A stretch of 64,000 nt of DNA from Aurantimicrobium sp. INA4 (lineage in GTDB: Bacteria; Actinomycetota; Actinomycetes; Actinomycetales; Microbacteriaceae): positions 1,054,001 through 1,118,000 of the forward strand of contig NZ_AP027040.1 in NCBI RefSeq assembly GCF_027924525.1, given 5' to 3'. The notes beneath the pieces are model-generated. The model was not told the origin of the DNA. It saw nothing but the letters and a program-made list of their open reading frames with translations, and searched no databases. The position numbers and the translations under genes were made by a program. Positions within the stretch are counted from its first letter, which is position 1, and every line of letters starts with the position of its first letter. Shown here piece by piece: positions 39,801-47,250 of the stretch.

Positions 39801-39988
39801 TTGACCTTGCCATTGGCGATGAGCCATACGACACGGTTCGCCATGGTTTCAGTCTTGCCACTACCCGCACCGGCAATTACCAGGGCTGGCTCGAGTGGCG
39901 CCTCGATGATGGCTTGCTGTTCCGGTGTGGGGTCCGGCTGACTTAGTCGACGTGCTAAATCGAGCGCACTGATCTGGAATTCACTCAT
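36779..39988 (-). CDS. adnB: AdnB subunit of the AdnAB helicase-nuclease
   Basis: AdnAB resects double-strand breaks in actinobacteria; each subunit carries a UvrD-like motor and a RecB-type nuclease. The 1069-residue AdnB has Walker A AGAGSGKTETMANRVVWL near 39-56, motif II LLDEYQDTSVVQ, motif III VGDPHQSIYGWRGAS, IHGAKGLEWDVVAIPR and VALTRAKHSLLL. The C-terminal PD-(D/E)xK nuclease shows HSWVEQ, CKIDAIYEV and EIVDWKTGK…KQFQLALYRMAY. All motor motifs look intact, in line with AdnB being the lead motor in mycobacteria. It overlaps adnA by 4 bases (ATGA). Confidence 0.93.
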   Translation of the reverse strand: MSEFQISALDLARRLSQPDPTPEQQAIIEAPLEPALVIAGAGSGKTETMANRVVWLIANGKVNVNEILGMTFTRKAAGELGERIRKRVAKLVAEKIIPLDMDELDQATVTTYNSFANRIYTQYALLIGRDPDATVLGEAAAWQLARSIAREGTGEVLSDLDKSLDVLTEAILRLSRAIADNVSDPVEIVSFARSLDEHTVNMPLDVPGSRKSAAVDAWVKAREVGTTLPVLVDLAVQFSEAKRRKGLIEYSDQVALALEICHRFNSVVADFRSQFKVVLLDEYQDTSVVQTKLLSMLFAQTPVMAVGDPHQSIYGWRGASADNIEQFGAAFGSSVENTKTYSLSTSWRNPVGVLAAANVLVSPLTAKTQVPVEQLRAKPDAPQGEVELSVTETIYDEAEAVAQWLKERVNEKTTSAMLCRSLKGIEPFKRALDEHGVPYHVVGLGGLLDEPVIVDLVCTLRVLHDATADSELVRLLTGARWAIAPKDIVGLSEISKWMSERDHRQQRLTEEVRTALRNSVVSEDGASLVDALDFVVSAPESHSVLEKLSATGLSRIKQAGEQIARLRRRVGVDLRELVTIVQQELLLDIEAVANESAATALSSLEAFMEPLSAYVDGEDRATLGGFLSWLKEAERRERLSPQSAPAEPGTVQIMTIHGAKGLEWDVVAIPRMVKDELPGNRTRAENWVGFGRLPFPFRGDAMHLPVLNWRSATTQVELGESYDAFVEEVRVRYDDEQRRLAYVALTRAKHSLLLSASFWATQVAPRPPGIFLQELAAAGILGRELPLAPGNEANPLGNEEQTVIWPLDPLGSRRDVVMRAAEAVYSANPATPTPWDSEIELLLTERDRKTTTDADIPLPERIPASRFKDFIENPEAVAKSLRRPLPERPYRATSLGTLFHSWVEQRSVTSSLPDLVDATAFELDGVDELSRVSQDEQTLAQFKRIFEQSQWAHRKPVAVELEVNVPFGNSIIICKIDAIYEVEGSNGQRFEIVDWKTGKAPKDAADLELKQFQLALYRMAYSRWSGVAPENIDAAFYFVAEDTVVRPERIYSESELEERWSSVTGFIPR

Positions 39989-42900
39989 GATGCCGACACC
40001 GCCGGAGGGGTGTGAATACGGAATTCGTATCTGGTGTGGGGCTTGCCACGCTCTTCTTCAATCACGATGGGGGCAGTGAATTCTTTCCCTGCCATGCCTT
40101 CGGCTGCTTTCTCAATACGCTCACGGATTCTCTGAAGCTCAGTGTCGTCATAGGGTTTTTGTTCCAGGGGTTTATAGAGCTTGCCCTTGGTGCTATTGGT
40201 GACATAGATCAACTTGGCTCCGCCATTACGTACGCCTTCAGGAACCTTCTTGAGAGCACCCTCAGTCAACGCCAGCTGATAACAGGCGAGCTGGGCATGC
40301 TCGGGCAGATCTTTCACGCGTGGTTCGTATTTACCTGTCTTCAGATCCACAATGACGACGTGACCCACAGCATCTTGCTCAATGCGGTCGATATACCCAC
40401 GCAGGGTTGCATTACCCAGTTCCAGGGTGAAGCCACCTTCGCTGGCGAGCAGTGTCTTGCCGTCATTCTTAAAGTCCTGCAGATATTCGGATACAGCCGC
40501 AACCATCTTGCGAACGCGTCGTTTCTCCCCTGTGCTGAGCCATTCGGCATCAAAGGAGAGTTCATGCCAACGCGCATCCACAGCTTTCCAAAGCGAATCA
40601 ACATCGATGGGCTGACCATCTGCACTGGCATCTTCCATCACCTTGTGAACAATGGTGCCAATCCCTTGGGCTGAACCCGAGGTTCTTCCCACGACGGATT
40701 CAATAAACCACGCAAGCTGGTTCTTTTCCCAGGTATCCAACTTGGAGGGGGAAACAGATACCGAGTTTCCCTCTACACTCAAGTCAACCAATGCCGCGGT
40801 CGTTGAAGGCTCCCGCAGACCATACCAATCCGTGGGTGCTGCTCCGGGAATCTCAGCCGCCGAGAGCTTGGCCAGGGCACCAGCCAACTGTGCACTTCGT
40901 TCAGAAGACTCGCCACGACGTAAAGAGAGCGTCAGTGCCCGACGCAAGGAACCGACCAGTCCGCGCAGAGTGAGAGGGTATTCGTTGAGTCCATTACGCA
41001 CAGAGTTCTGAGATTCCTCAGGATCCACACCAAGAACCGATTCAACACTGCGCAGGAATGGGGAGGGAAGAGTGTCATCGTTTGCCGTTGCGGTCAGGAT
41101 GACAGATTGCTTGGCCCTGGAAAGAGCCAGGGCAAACATGCGTAGTTCGTCATCTAGAACTTCCTTGCGTGATGCTGCAAAGTCAATATCCACACCTACA
41201 GAGTCGCCAAGAAGATCTTGTGCGTGAAGCAGAGAACCTCGTGGACGCAGGTTAGGCCACAGGTTCTCCTGAACTGCAGCAATGGCCACAACTTCAAACT
41301 CGGTACCTATGAGCGCAGACGGCGTACACACCAAAACAGCATCTGCCTGTGCCTGCGGAGCCAGCGTGTCTTCGGGAACATCTGCCTCGAGTAATTCAGC
41401 AATAAAGTCCGCAGCTGGTCGATCGGGATATCGTTCGACGTAGCGTTTTGCCGAGGTGAATAACGCCATAACTCCATCGAGATTGCGATTGGCATCGTCT
41501 GCAATAAGCCCAGCGCTGAGAGCTTCAGTACCCCAAGTTTTGGCCAGACCGCTGCGTTCCCACGTCGTCCATAGCAGCTCCTCAATGGAGTTGCCATTAG
41601 CGATTTCTTCCCGAAGCATTTGTAGAGTCTCCGCAAAGCGCGCAGCACGACGTGCGGGAGCGAAGTCGAGAGTGACCAGATCTGCAGGGTGTTGAAGCGC
41701 AGCAATGAGGAGTTCTTCACCAGTGCGCACTCCCCCAGAGGCAAGTTCGTCATGGCGCAGAGCCAAGCGAAGCCTTCTGAGTTCCAAAACTGTGAGGCCC
41801 ACCATCGGCGAAGTCAGCAAATCATTGGAGACATTGGGAGTGAGTTCCATACGCCCCATCGCCACTGCAATTGCCGCAATGAGATCTAGCGCTGCAGGGT
41901 GCTCCTTCAATGAGCGCTCTGACAGCAATGTTCTGGTGGGAACCTCAGCAACAGCCAAAGCCCTGGCAACTTGAGGAACAAGTGAGCTGGTGCGCACAAC
42001 CACGGCCATCTGGGACCACGGTGTCGAACCCAAGATGTGGTGTTCACGCAATTGACGAGCGATAGCAGTGGTTTCCGTTACTCGAGAGCTGCGTTCCAGA
42101 ACCTGCACAGGAGAGGACACGGCGTCTTCAACGACAGAGTGTGCCTTACGTTGAGCGCCTGCTTCAGCAGAACCCATCTCCGTCATCTTGCTCACGGCAG
42201 CGCGAATCTGTGGACCGTGTCGGTAGACACAATCCAAAACAAATGACTGTGCACGATTTGCGGGAATTCCTAGTTCGACAGCAAATCTTCCCAAGAAATT
42301 GGGCACCGCACCACGGAACGTGGTTGAGGTGATGTCAGGATCACCAAAGACGGTCACGGGAACACCTCTGCGAGCAAAAGCCTGGAGCATGCGAACTGCA
42401 CCGTAGGTCAACTCCTGAGCATCATCGACTACTACAAGCTCCACGTTGGGCATCACTGTTGTTTCGGCCAGCGCGTTGGCACCAATGGCCAAGATTTCAG
42501 AAGAATCGAAGGATTCTGTTCTAAATCCCGCGATGACTTCTCGGTATTCGGTCCAGAATTCGGCAGCCGCGACCCATTCCGGATGTTCGCGTTTAACGCC
42601 CTGAGCATGCAGGTCTGCAGGAGCCCAGCCCATTTCTGTACTACGAGCAAAAAGGTCACGTAATTCACTGCGGAATGCCCGACGCTGTCGAACTTCAGGA
42701 ACAAGTGGGTCTGGCCACAATGGGCCAGTGCCATCTTCGATGTGGCCAAGGAGTAATTCAGCAATGATGCTGTCCTGTTCACTACCGGTAAGCATTCGAG
42801 GTGCTGCTTGCCCTGTGGAGAGCGCATGTTCTTGGGCAAGTGCAAAAGCAAGAGAACCCGGAGTACGCGCAAGGCCACCATTGGTTGCTATTCCCAGGCG

Positions 42901-43155
42901 CAACCCGAGTGAGTTTCTCAAACGTCCGGCAGCCACACGGTTTGGAGTAAGCACCACGATATTGTCTGGGTTTATTCCTGCCGCCACGCGAGAAGCGACG
43001 AGTTCGGTGAGCAGAGCTGTCTTACCAGTACCCGGAGCTCCTAATACAACAGCGGATTGATCTGGTTGAAGTTCGAGAACCCGTGCCTGTGAGGCATCGG
43101 GAACAAATTGGCGCACGGGTGCGATTTCACGCTGAACAAACCCCGTTTTAGCCAC
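39985..43155 (-). CDS. adnA: AdnA subunit of the AdnAB helicase-nuclease
   Basis: The 1056-residue partner of AdnB has Walker A GAPGTGKTALLTEL near 39-52, a motif II that reads VVVDDAQELTY instead of DExQD, and a motif III that reads GDPDITSTTFRGA, where relatives have GDPDQS. Motif VI (ALSRAKQSVILTAT) is present. The C-terminal nuclease has TIVHKVMED, GYIDRIEQ and VIVDLKTGKYEPR…HAQLACYQLAL. The nuclease looks active while the ATPase may be weak, consistent with the minor motor role of mycobacterial AdnA. GTG start with TAGCTT 6 bases upstream; AGGGAT could also serve as ribosome site. Confidence 0.93.
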   Translation of the reverse strand: MAKTGFVQREIAPVRQFVPDASQARVLELQPDQSAVVLGAPGTGKTALLTELVASRVAAGINPDNIVVLTPNRVAAGRLRNSLGLRLGIATNGGLARTPGSLAFALAQEHALSTGQAAPRMLTGSEQDSIIAELLLGHIEDGTGPLWPDPLVPEVRQRRAFRSELRDLFARSTEMGWAPADLHAQGVKREHPEWVAAAEFWTEYREVIAGFRTESFDSSEILAIGANALAETTVMPNVELVVVDDAQELTYGAVRMLQAFARRGVPVTVFGDPDITSTTFRGAVPNFLGRFAVELGIPANRAQSFVLDCVYRHGPQIRAAVSKMTEMGSAEAGAQRKAHSVVEDAVSSPVQVLERSSRVTETTAIARQLREHHILGSTPWSQMAVVVRTSSLVPQVARALAVAEVPTRTLLSERSLKEHPAALDLIAAIAVAMGRMELTPNVSNDLLTSPMVGLTVLELRRLRLALRHDELASGGVRTGEELLIAALQHPADLVTLDFAPARRAARFAETLQMLREEIANGNSIEELLWTTWERSGLAKTWGTEALSAGLIADDANRNLDGVMALFTSAKRYVERYPDRPAADFIAELLEADVPEDTLAPQAQADAVLVCTPSALIGTEFEVVAIAAVQENLWPNLRPRGSLLHAQDLLGDSVGVDIDFAASRKEVLDDELRMFALALSRAKQSVILTATANDDTLPSPFLRSVESVLGVDPEESQNSVRNGLNEYPLTLRGLVGSLRRALTLSLRRGESSERSAQLAGALAKLSAAEIPGAAPTDWYGLREPSTTAALVDLSVEGNSVSVSPSKLDTWEKNQLAWFIESVVGRTSGSAQGIGTIVHKVMEDASADGQPIDVDSLWKAVDARWHELSFDAEWLSTGEKRRVRKMVAAVSEYLQDFKNDGKTLLASEGGFTLELGNATLRGYIDRIEQDAVGHVVIVDLKTGKYEPRVKDLPEHAQLACYQLALTEGALKKVPEGVRNGGAKLIYVTNSTKGKLYKPLEQKPYDDTELQRIRERIEKAAEGMAGKEFTAPIVIEEERGKPHTRYEFRIHTPPAVSAS

Positions 43156-43161
43156 ATCCCT

Positions 43162-43167
43162 AAGCTA
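43162..43167 (-). promoter_or_regulatory. -10 box (TAGCTT) of adnA-adnB
   Basis: TAGCTT is followed by AGGGAT and the GTG start of adnA. Leaderless transcription is likely, though AGGGAT also resembles a ribosome site. Confidence 0.4.
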
Positions 43168-43221
43168 CTGGGAACCACGGACACTCTTGGCGTAAACAAG
43201 CCGAAGTAGTGCGATTGAGAA

Positions 43222-44454
43222 TTAGTCTGCAGTGTGAATCGCGGCTTGCTTTTCCCACTCGCTCATGAGGTGTGCAATGGCGTCATGGAAACGCTGCGTA
43301 GGAACGCCGGGGGTAATGTCACCAAAGTAGTGTTTGCACCACCGAGCCAAGCGCTCTTGGGCTGCAGGATCGTGTTCGATTGCTTCAATCTGGGCGACAA
43401 TATTTCCGGCTGCTGTGGCATCCAGCCATTCACAATCGCTGAGATATCCACCCTCATCAATTTCTGCATCAGGGTTGACCGGACGAGTAATGATCAGTGG
43501 CTTCCCCGCAGCCAAACGGTCATAAACCATCGCTGAAATGTCAACAATGGCCATATCAGCAACCGAGAGTTGCCACCCCAGCTCTGCCCCCTCATCAATG
43601 ATGTGCTTGGCCTGAGGGTCATGTGAATTTGCTCTACGCAGAAGAGATTTAATCTGATCGTTTGCTTGACCGTATTCAAAATCAACTGCCCCACTTCGTG
43701 GATGCGGGCGATAAATCACGCGATGACGGCCTGTGGCGATGAGGGCTTCAATAAGTGCGAGGCCGTGCGATTCGACCGAGCCGTATGCCGCAGCGGGACG
43801 ATCACCCTCCCAGGTGGGCGCATATAAAACAACTTGGCGCTCATCAGGAGTAAATGGAATCGTGCCGGTGTAATGGTCTGCTTGCGGGCGTCCAATGGCA
43901 ATGGCGCGCTTATCAAAGTCGTAATCCCACAGCACGCGACCCAAACGTTCACGAGCCGCATCCCCAGCAATCAGGCTGTAGTCATAGGCCTTGAACTGAT
44001 TTGTGGTCATGTACATCTTGTCGGATTCGCCGTGGTTGATGAACACATGCCAACGCTGGCCGTATCTGAACATTTGGAAGTTTCGCGCGTTTTGATTGAC
44101 GTAAAGAATGACGCGCAAATCCTGGTCCGCAATGAACTCTTCTAAATCAATGACGGTTCGCACATATGCCACAGGAACAGGCGACTCATCCAACATCTTC
44201 AGAGCCCCGAGAGTATTCCTGCTCAAGATCACGACAGGCCACGTCGTGGCTAACACCTCTAGCGGTTTGTACCATTGACGTACCTGATAGAGGTTTACTT
44301 CACCGTCGGCAAAGTAGACGCCGACTTTGAACTTCCCGGGGGTAAATTCAGGCTGCTGAGCTAACTTACGCGCAAGTTCTTTGCGTCGTAAACGCCCCTG
44401 CAGAGCATTGCTGAGCAATGTTGCGGCAGAGCGCGCATCTTGAAACAAACCCAT
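43222..44454 (-). CDS. CDP-glycerol glycerophosphotransferase (TagF/TagB-like) family protein
   Basis: The 410-residue protein resembles teichoic-acid polymerases that add polyol-phosphate units from CDP donors at the inner membrane face. Family traits are FINHGESDKMYM, AGDAARERL, VLYAPTWEGDRP near 222, YRPHPRSG near 256 and the C-terminal donor site DMAIVDISAMVYDRLAAGKPLIITRPVN. It has no membrane span; a basic amphipathic N-terminus (GRLRRKELARKL) may hold it to the membrane. A TAGGTT box 6 bases before the ATG suggests its own promoter although it follows the glycosyltransferase by 30 bases. The product polymer is unknown. Confidence 0.82.
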   Translation of the reverse strand: MGLFQDARSAATLLSNALQGRLRRKELARKLAQQPEFTPGKFKVGVYFADGEVNLYQVRQWYKPLEVLATTWPVVILSRNTLGALKMLDESPVPVAYVRTVIDLEEFIADQDLRVILYVNQNARNFQMFRYGQRWHVFINHGESDKMYMTTNQFKAYDYSLIAGDAARERLGRVLWDYDFDKRAIAIGRPQADHYTGTIPFTPDERQVVLYAPTWEGDRPAAAYGSVESHGLALIEALIATGRHRVIYRPHPRSGAVDFEYGQANDQIKSLLRRANSHDPQAKHIIDEGAELGWQLSVADMAIVDISAMVYDRLAAGKPLIITRPVNPDAEIDEGGYLSDCEWLDATAAGNIVAQIEAIEHDPAAQERLARWCKHYFGDITPGVPTQRFHDAIAHLMSEWEKQAAIHTAD

Positions 44455-44460
44455 ACGTTT

Positions 44461-44466
44461 AACCTA
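44461..44466 (-). promoter_or_regulatory. -10 box (TAGGTT) of the TagF-like gene
   Basis: TAGGTT is followed by AAACGT and the ATG. No Shine-Dalgarno sequence is present. Confidence 0.5.
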
Positions 44467-44484
44467 ACCTGCCACGTGTGTGAA

Positions 44485-45387
44485 TCAGAGAATGGGGAAG
44501 CGACCAGCGCGAGTCATCCGCCACACGGTCAACCATCGCATCCCCACACGACCACCTGGGTTGGTGCGCCAGCCTTCAACCCAACCGCCCAACCATGCAC
44601 CTAAGCCTTGACCGCGTTGGCGAACTGAACGCACAAGCTGAACCCCAGTCCAAGAGAGAACATAGAAGGGAACGAGTACCCAAGGAAGATTCCGCTTGGC
44701 CAGCCATACCCGGTTGCGAGCATTGAGGCGGAAATACGTGGAATGGCGGGTTGGACTGGTCACTGGATGGTGAACAACCAGATCACCGCAGTACCACACT
44801 TTCTTGCCCGCGTTCCAGGTGCGCCATGCCAACTCGATACCCTCATGGGCATAAAAGTAGGGATCTCCCCAGCCACCAATATCGTCAAATACTCGTCGCG
44901 GCATCACCACAGCTGCTTCCAAAACCGAAAACACGTAGCTGGAGACCTTCGGATCCCCCTTGCGCAGCCGAGGAATCCAACGAGTGGGGGTTTGCTCGCC
45001 AGTGGGATCAGTAATTCTGGGTTGGATGAGGCCCAAGTCAGGATCCGCCTTAAGAAGCGAGAGTGCGTTGTGAAGGAACAGTCCGTCCGCAAGTTCAGCA
45101 TCATCATCGAGGAAGAAGATGTACTCCCCGCTCACCTGCCGTGCTCCGGCATTACGGCCTGCAGGAATCCCCACATTTTCTGGAAGGGTTATTGCTCTGA
45201 CACCCCCGGGGAGGAATTCGGGACGCCATCCGTTACCGACCACCACCACATCCAGCTCAACGAGTCGTTGGGCGAGCACACTGTGAACAGCACGGTGGAG
45301 CTCCGCCGGCCTTTCACCCATCGTGAGCACCACGACGCCCACCTTTGGTCTGGCGCCGATGTTCGTGCGACTAAGCAGCCCTGACAC
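44485..45387 (-). CDS. GT2 family glycosyltransferase
   Basis: The 300-residue protein has the GT-A fold of glycosyltransferase family 2: VGVVVLTMGERPAELHRAVHSVLAQ at the N-terminus, the metal/nucleotide motif FLDDDAEL near 92, VMPRRVFDDIGGWGDPYFYAHEGIELAWR as acceptor region, and one hydrophobic stretch near 235-250 (WVLVPFYVLSWTGVQLV). It is probably a rhamnosyl or similar transferase for a surface polymer; the sugar is not known. It overlaps the CDP-alcohol phosphatidyltransferase gene by 17 bases. Confidence 0.87.
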   Translation of the reverse strand: MSGLLSRTNIGARPKVGVVVLTMGERPAELHRAVHSVLAQRLVELDVVVVGNGWRPEFLPGGVRAITLPENVGIPAGRNAGARQVSGEYIFFLDDDAELADGLFLHNALSLLKADPDLGLIQPRITDPTGEQTPTRWIPRLRKGDPKVSSYVFSVLEAAVVMPRRVFDDIGGWGDPYFYAHEGIELAWRTWNAGKKVWYCGDLVVHHPVTSPTRHSTYFRLNARNRVWLAKRNLPWVLVPFYVLSWTGVQLVRSVRQRGQGLGAWLGGWVEGWRTNPGGRVGMRWLTVWRMTRAGRFPIL

Positions 45388-46168
45388 GTGAGCTCGTCAT
45401 AATGGCGATGAAGTGACCAATGATTGCAAGAATCGACAGCGGTAGGAGCACGGCAACCAAGATTTGGCTGATGAGCAGCTGCCCCACGAAAATTCCCACC
45501 AGTGCAGCCACGAAAGCAATAATGGTCAACTCCACCGAGTGATAGATCCGATGGAATGGAACAAAACGTGCCATTCTGCGCATTTTTGCAACCATGCCCG
45601 GCAAGGGTGCGTTCGCGCCTTTGGCGTCGGCCAACTTGGGCAAATCAGACATTGCTCTGGCAACTCGCACCAAATCGTTGAGTACCTTGTTCAAAATAAT
45701 CACGATGGACAGGAATGCACCCAGTGCTACCCACATCCAGTCAATGGGCCGGCTTCCATCAGCAAATCCTGCTGCGCGCAGGCCCAGAGCAAGGGGAATC
45801 AATGCCTCGGTTGTGTAATGACCCACAGCGTCGAGGAAGTGACCGGCCGGGCTCTTTGTCTTTCGCCACCTCGCCACTTCTCCATCACAGCAGTCAATGA
45901 GCATTTGCAATTGACCAAGCATCAGCGCCAGAACAGGACCCCAAATCCCGGGAATGAGTAAGGCAGCAGCGGTTGCCCACCCGGTCAGAATCATCAGCCC
46001 AGTGACACCATTGGCTGAAATGGGAGTCTTGAGCAGCATCCACGTTACGTAAGGTGAGAGATCACGTAAATAGAGGTGAGCTACCCAGTGTTCTGCGTTA
46101 GCTCGTGTGCGAACTTCTGGTGGCTGAGTGACCTCGCGCAGCTGAGCTAAAGAGGTGGGTTTCTCCAC
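45371..46168 (-). CDS. CDP-alcohol phosphatidyltransferase family protein
   Basis: These membrane enzymes join the phosphate-bearing part of a CDP-linked donor to an alcohol. The 265-residue protein has six hydrophobic segments and the family motif DCCDGEVARWRKTKSPAGHFLDAVGHY near 90-116. In the motif DG(x2)AR(x8)G(x3)D(x3)D the last Asp is replaced by His (DAVGH). I recall the GHY form from other actinobacterial members, so it may be a subfamily trait rather than damage. Between two GT2 genes and near a TagF-like gene, it may make a lipid-linked or polyol-phosphate surface polymer. Confidence 0.83.
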   Translation of the reverse strand: MEKPTSLAQLREVTQPPEVRTRANAEHWVAHLYLRDLSPYVTWMLLKTPISANGVTGLMILTGWATAAALLIPGIWGPVLALMLGQLQMLIDCCDGEVARWRKTKSPAGHFLDAVGHYTTEALIPLALGLRAAGFADGSRPIDWMWVALGAFLSIVIILNKVLNDLVRVARAMSDLPKLADAKGANAPLPGMVAKMRRMARFVPFHRIYHSVELTIIAFVAALVGIFVGQLLISQILVAVLLPLSILAIIGHFIAIMTSSRVRAA

Positions 46169-46172
46169 GTTC

Positions 46173-47192
46173 TTACCTTCCGCTTTTGCCGGCGATATTC
46201 GAGGTGAGTCTGGTGTAACTCATGATGAAACCTACACCCCACGCAAAGTGAATGCAGGGAAGAACGAGGGGAAACCACAGCATTGCCTGAGCCCCCATTC
46301 CACGCCCATAAACCAGCGTGGAAAGAACAACAAAGGCAACATAAACACCAGGAACGACCCAGCCGAGATCAAAACCAAACAAACCAGCAAGAATTCCCAG
46401 GATGGTCGCCACAACCATGATGGGCGGAACAAAGTAGCGGAGGCCACTGCCATATCGGCGGGAAAGCTCACCGCGCCAGAGACCGGTGGAATACATCTGC
46501 TTCAGAAGCGCCTTCACTGAGGTTCGTGGACGATAGACAACCTTGAGTTTGGGTGTGAACCACACCAGACCACCGGCATCTCGGAATCGGCGGTTGAGTT
46601 CCCAGTCTTGCCCGCGGCGAATTTCTTCGTTAAACATGCCCACTGTGAGCAAGCTTTCCCGGTTGAAAACCCCTAAATACACCGTGTCAACAGGGCCTTC
46701 TTTTCCCCCAACATGGAAAGGGGTTCCTCCCAGACCAACTTTGGTGTCATAGGCCCTGGCAACTGCCTTTTCAAAAGGTGTCGTGCCTTGGGCGTCCATG
46801 ATGCCGCCGACGTTATCTGCCTGTGTGCGTAACAGGGTCTCTACTGCGATGCTGGCGTAGTCCTTGGGCAAGACAGAGTGGGCATCAACCCTAATCACGA
46901 TGGGATATTGAGAAGCTTTGATCGCGAGGTTCATTCCCACTGGTGTAGCAGCTGCAGGGTTGTCCACGAAGTGAATGCGTGAATCTTCAGCACACATCTG
47001 CGCCACGAGCTCGTTGGTGCCATCTGTGCTGGGCCCTAAAGCAAGGGTGACTTCCATCGGTCCTGCATAGTCTTGCTCCAGCAGGCTCTGCACGGCAGCA
47101 CGAATGTGAGTGACCTCGTTGAGCACAGGCATCACATAAGAAACACCCGGTAAAGGTGTGGATGGGATGGGCGCTGAGCCGAGAGCAGACAT
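46173..47192 (-). CDS. GT2 family glycosyltransferase with C-terminal membrane segments
   Basis: The 339-residue protein has a GT-A domain (YVMPVLNEVTHIRAAVQSLLEQDY, the donor-site motif RVDAHSVLP near 125, and the acceptor-side EIRRGQDWELNRRFRDAGG) followed by about three membrane spans from residue 250 on. This layout is typical of exopolysaccharide enzymes related to succinoglycan ExoA. AAAGGA lies 4 bases before the ATG. It lies 4 bases upstream of the phosphatidyltransferase gene and heads the surface-polymer run. Confidence 0.87.
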   Translation of the reverse strand: MSALGSAPIPSTPLPGVSYVMPVLNEVTHIRAAVQSLLEQDYAGPMEVTLALGPSTDGTNELVAQMCAEDSRIHFVDNPAAATPVGMNLAIKASQYPIVIRVDAHSVLPKDYASIAVETLLRTQADNVGGIMDAQGTTPFEKAVARAYDTKVGLGGTPFHVGGKEGPVDTVYLGVFNRESLLTVGMFNEEIRRGQDWELNRRFRDAGGLVWFTPKLKVVYRPRTSVKALLKQMYSTGLWRGELSRRYGSGLRYFVPPIMVVATILGILAGLFGFDLGWVVPGVYVAFVVLSTLVYGRGMGAQAMLWFPLVLPCIHFAWGVGFIMSYTRLTSNIAGKSGR

Positions 47193-47205
47193 GGGGTCCT
47201 TTGAA

Positions 47206-47244
47206 AGAAGGCCGAGTTCTAGAGTATCAAGACCTCGGCCTTCT
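47206..47244 (-). terminator. Hairpin after the HtrA-type protease gene
   Basis: AGAAGGCCGAG and CTCGGCCTTCT form an 11-base-pair stem around a 17-base loop, 6 bases past the protease stop and 13 bases before the next ATG. TTCAAAGG follows on the minus strand, only weakly T-rich. It probably ends or attenuates the protease transcript. Confidence 0.55.
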
Positions 47245-47250
47245 ATCCCC

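Noticed and set aside
43222..47192. Surface polymer genes as a horizontally gained island
   Set aside because: No mobile element, repeat, tRNA edge or clear change in base use is visible by eye.
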